A DNA stretch of 64,000 bases, from NCBI RefSeq assembly GCF_004363805.1, contig NZ_SNZP01000001.1, positions 186,001 through 250,000 of the forward strand, given 5' to 3'. A model generated the notes under the pieces. That model ran no database searches. It was given only the letters and a program-made list of their open reading frames with translations, and was not told the DNA's origin. This stretch comes from Paludibacterium purpuratum. GTDB taxonomy: Bacteria > Pseudomonadota > Gammaproteobacteria > Burkholderiales > Chromobacteriaceae. Positions 62,583 through 64,000 of the stretch are shown piece by piece. The translations under genes were made by a program, and so were the position numbers. Every line of letters starts with the position of its first letter. Positions within the stretch are counted from its first letter, which is position 1.

Positions 62583-63320
62583 ATGCTGTTGCAAGGTAAA
62601 GTTGCGCTGGTGACCGGCGCTTCGCGCGGTATCGGCGCCGCCATCGCCGATGCGCTGGCCGCCGAGGGCGCTATCGTCATCGGCACCGCCACCTCCGAAT
62701 CGGGTGCAGAGGCCATTTCGGCCCGTCTGGCTGCCCAAGGGGGCGCCGGTCGGCAATTGGACGTTTCGACGCCGGGGGCCATCGATGCACTGGTGGCGGA
62801 AATTGCCAAGACCTTCGGCGATGTGTCGATTTTGGTCAATAACGCCGGGATTACGCGCGATACGTTGCTTTTGCGTATGAGCGAGGATGACTGGGATGCC
62901 ATCATGAGCACCAACCTGAAGTCGGTGTTCATGGCTTCCAAGGCGGTGTTGCGCGGCATGATGAAGGCGCGTGTCGGCCGCATCGTCAATATCGCTTCTG
63001 TGGTAGGCGCAATGGGTAATGCAGGGCAAGCCAACTATGCCGCCGCTAAGGCGGGTATCATGGGCTTCACCAAGTCCATGGCGCGTGAGGTGGGCAGCCG
63101 CAACATCACCGTCAATTGCGTTGCGCCGGGTTTCATCGATACCGACATGACGCGCGCGTTGCCGGAAGCGCAACGCACCGCGCTGGTCGAGCAGATCGCG
63201 CTCGGCCGCCTGGGCGACGCGAAGGATATCGCCGATGCCGTGGTTTTCCTGGCGTCGGATCGGGCTGCTTATATTACCGGGCAGACCTTGCATGTGAACG
63301 GCGGTATGTTGATGCCTTAA
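62583..63320 (+). CDS. fabG: 3-oxoacyl-ACP reductase
   Basis: A 245-aa short-chain dehydrogenase using NADPH. It has the glycine-rich TGASRGIGAAIADALA, NNAGITRD and the catalytic Ser (IASVVGAMGN), Tyr and Lys (NYAAAKAG). The ATG at 62583, 9 nt from AAAGGAG, fits better than the GTG at 62577. The C-terminus ITGQTLHVNGGMLMP is typical of FabG. Confidence 0.97.
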   Translation: MLLQGKVALVTGASRGIGAAIADALAAEGAIVIGTATSESGAEAISARLAAQGGAGRQLDVSTPGAIDALVAEIAKTFGDVSILVNNAGITRDTLLLRMSEDDWDAIMSTNLKSVFMASKAVLRGMMKARVGRIVNIASVVGAMGNAGQANYAAAKAGIMGFTKSMAREVGSRNITVNCVAPGFIDTDMTRALPEAQRTALVEQIALGRLGDAKDIADAVVFLASDRAAYITGQTLHVNGGMLMP

Positions 63321-63425
63321 GGCAACGACAACGTGAAGCAGAATTAGGTAGGCTACTCTAATTTTTTTTTGTAGAATAGTCGGGTTTTGTAATCCCGACA
63401 TCGAATGGGAAAGGATTTTTATCAA

Positions 63426-63665
63426 ATGGAAAACATCGAACAGCGTGTCAAGAAGATCGTTGCCGAACAACTGGGCGTAAACGAAGCCGAAGTGAAGACC
63501 GAGTCTTCGTTCGTCGACGACCTGGGCGCTGACTCCCTGGATACCGTTGAGCTGGTGATGGCACTGGAAGAAGAGTTCGAGTGCGAAATCCCGGACGAAG
63601 AAGCTGAAAAGATCACGACCGTTCAGCAAGCCATCAACTACGTGAGCGCTCACCTGAGCAAGTAA
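63426..63665 (+). CDS. acpP: Acyl carrier protein
   Basis: A 79-aa acidic carrier of fatty acyl groups. The phosphopantetheine serine lies in [20 protein letters not shown] (Ser about residue 37). The ATG at 63426 follows AAAGGA; the open frame from 63405 adds seven unsupported residues. It is separated from fabG by about 105 nt including an AT-rich tract (63358-63373) and has its own terminator, suggesting higher and separate expression, as in other bacteria. Confidence 0.97.
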   Translation: MENIEQRVKKIVAEQLGVNEAEVKTESSFVDDLGADSLDTVELVMALEEEFECEIPDEEAEKITTVQQAINYVSAHLSK

Positions 63666-63681
63666 GCTGCCGTATTCCTCG

Positions 63682-63725
63682 GACCTCTGCCCGCAGCGCC
63701 AGGCGCTCTCGCAGAGGTCTTTTTG
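63682..63725 (+). terminator. Terminator/attenuator between acpP and fabF
   Basis: A 9-bp stem, GACCTCTGC / GCAGAGGTC, enclosing a GC-rich loop with its own pairing, followed by TTTTTT. It probably lets most acpP transcripts end before fabF. Confidence 0.85.
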
Positions 63726-63863
63726 CTCGCGCTTCTGTTACAGATTTTTTAATGCCGCCGTTCGCGGTGGCGTTGCGCACCAACCTTCGGGAGAAGGGCG
63801 CGCGCGGGATGCTTTGGCATCCGCGCCCCCGCATGGCGTTCCCGTACAACGCGGAGAAGTCCC

Positions 63864-64000
63864 GTGTCCAAGAGAAGAGTTGTCATTACCGGTCTGGGCC
63901 ATGTGTCCCCGATAGGAAACGACGTCGCCACCGGCTGGGCCAACTTGCTAGCCGGCAAGTCCGGTATCGGTCGGATCACCCGTTTCGATGCTAGCGATCT
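63864..64000 (+). CDS. fabF: 3-oxoacyl-ACP synthase II, 3' truncated by the window
   Basis: A GTG start 6 nt after GGAGAAG gives [20 protein letters not shown] followed by [21 protein letters not shown], the unmistakable N-terminus of a KASII enzyme. Only 45 residues lie inside the window; the active-site Cys-His-His are beyond it. It is the expected next gene after acpP. Confidence 0.95.
   Translation, partial: MSKRRVVITGLGHVSPIGNDVATGWANLLAGKSGIGRITRFDASD

Noticed and set aside
1-64000. CRISPR array, insertion sequence or rRNA gene
   Set aside because: No regularly spaced short repeats, transposase-like frames with terminal inverted repeats, or rRNA sequence were seen.

Overview
The window is a high-GC bacterial chromosome segment. 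It is most consistent with a betaproteobacterium of the order Neisseriales (Chromobacterium/Chitinibacter relatives). That placement rests on the yceD-rpmF-plsX-fabH-fabD-fabG-acpP-fabF order, the metG, mrp, murI and mdfA set, and general protein character. It is an inference, since no 16S rRNA gene is present.

Region 1 (1-21515, + strand) is the 3' part of an extracellular contractile injection system (eCIS; Afp/PVC type) locus. In order it holds a truncated sheath gene, two tail tube proteins, a short DUF5908-type protein, a LysM hub adaptor, a VgrG-like spike, a PAAR tip, a gp25-like baseplate protein, a giant baseplate-J-like protein, a small fibre-like protein, a second large baseplate protein, a tape-measure-type protein, an AAA+ ATPase and an 842-aa exported, membrane-anchored protein of unknown role. 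Two DUF4157 cargo/effector genes close the locus. They share one N-terminal module and have unrelated C-termini. Many gene pairs overlap by 4 nt, so translation is probably coupled.

Region 2 (21552-25092) holds a two-component pair (HisKA_3 kinase and NarL-type regulator), a small coiled-coil membrane protein and a HflX GTPase. Region 3 (25157-31678, - strand) is a tightly overlapping operon wecB-nfrB-nfrA-ybcH. This is the surface-glycan system known in E. coli as the phage N4 receptor, and it carries a c-di-GMP-binding MshEN domain on NfrB. Region 4 (32473-37492) is an SPFH protein, fatty-acid desaturase and PHA synthase operon, divergent from a Crp/Fnr-type regulator. Next come a broken aconitase fragment, a low-GC PAS-GGDEF diguanylate cyclase and tRNA-Ser(CGA).

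Region 5 (39579-48662) is largely housekeeping: two small unknown proteins, a dicarboxylate/amino-acid symporter, an EamA exporter, murI, mrp, mdfA and metG. Region 6 (48737-56055) is more individual. It has a tandem pair of RTX-like proteins with repeated R-x-K-R motifs and duplicated promoters, dppA, a half-length TauE-type protein, an HD-GYP phosphodiesterase and a pair of stand-alone BLUF proteins, one of which lacks the photoactive tyrosine. Region 7 (56190-64000) contains a DUF2520 protein, an antisense membrane ORF, an RsmI-like methylase, a Maf pyrophosphatase, yceD-rpmF and the type II fatty-acid synthesis cluster, cut inside fabF.

Cyclic-di-GMP links several parts: a cyclase (38183), a phosphodiesterase (53523) and the NfrB effector. 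No CRISPR array, intact insertion sequence or rRNA gene was seen.
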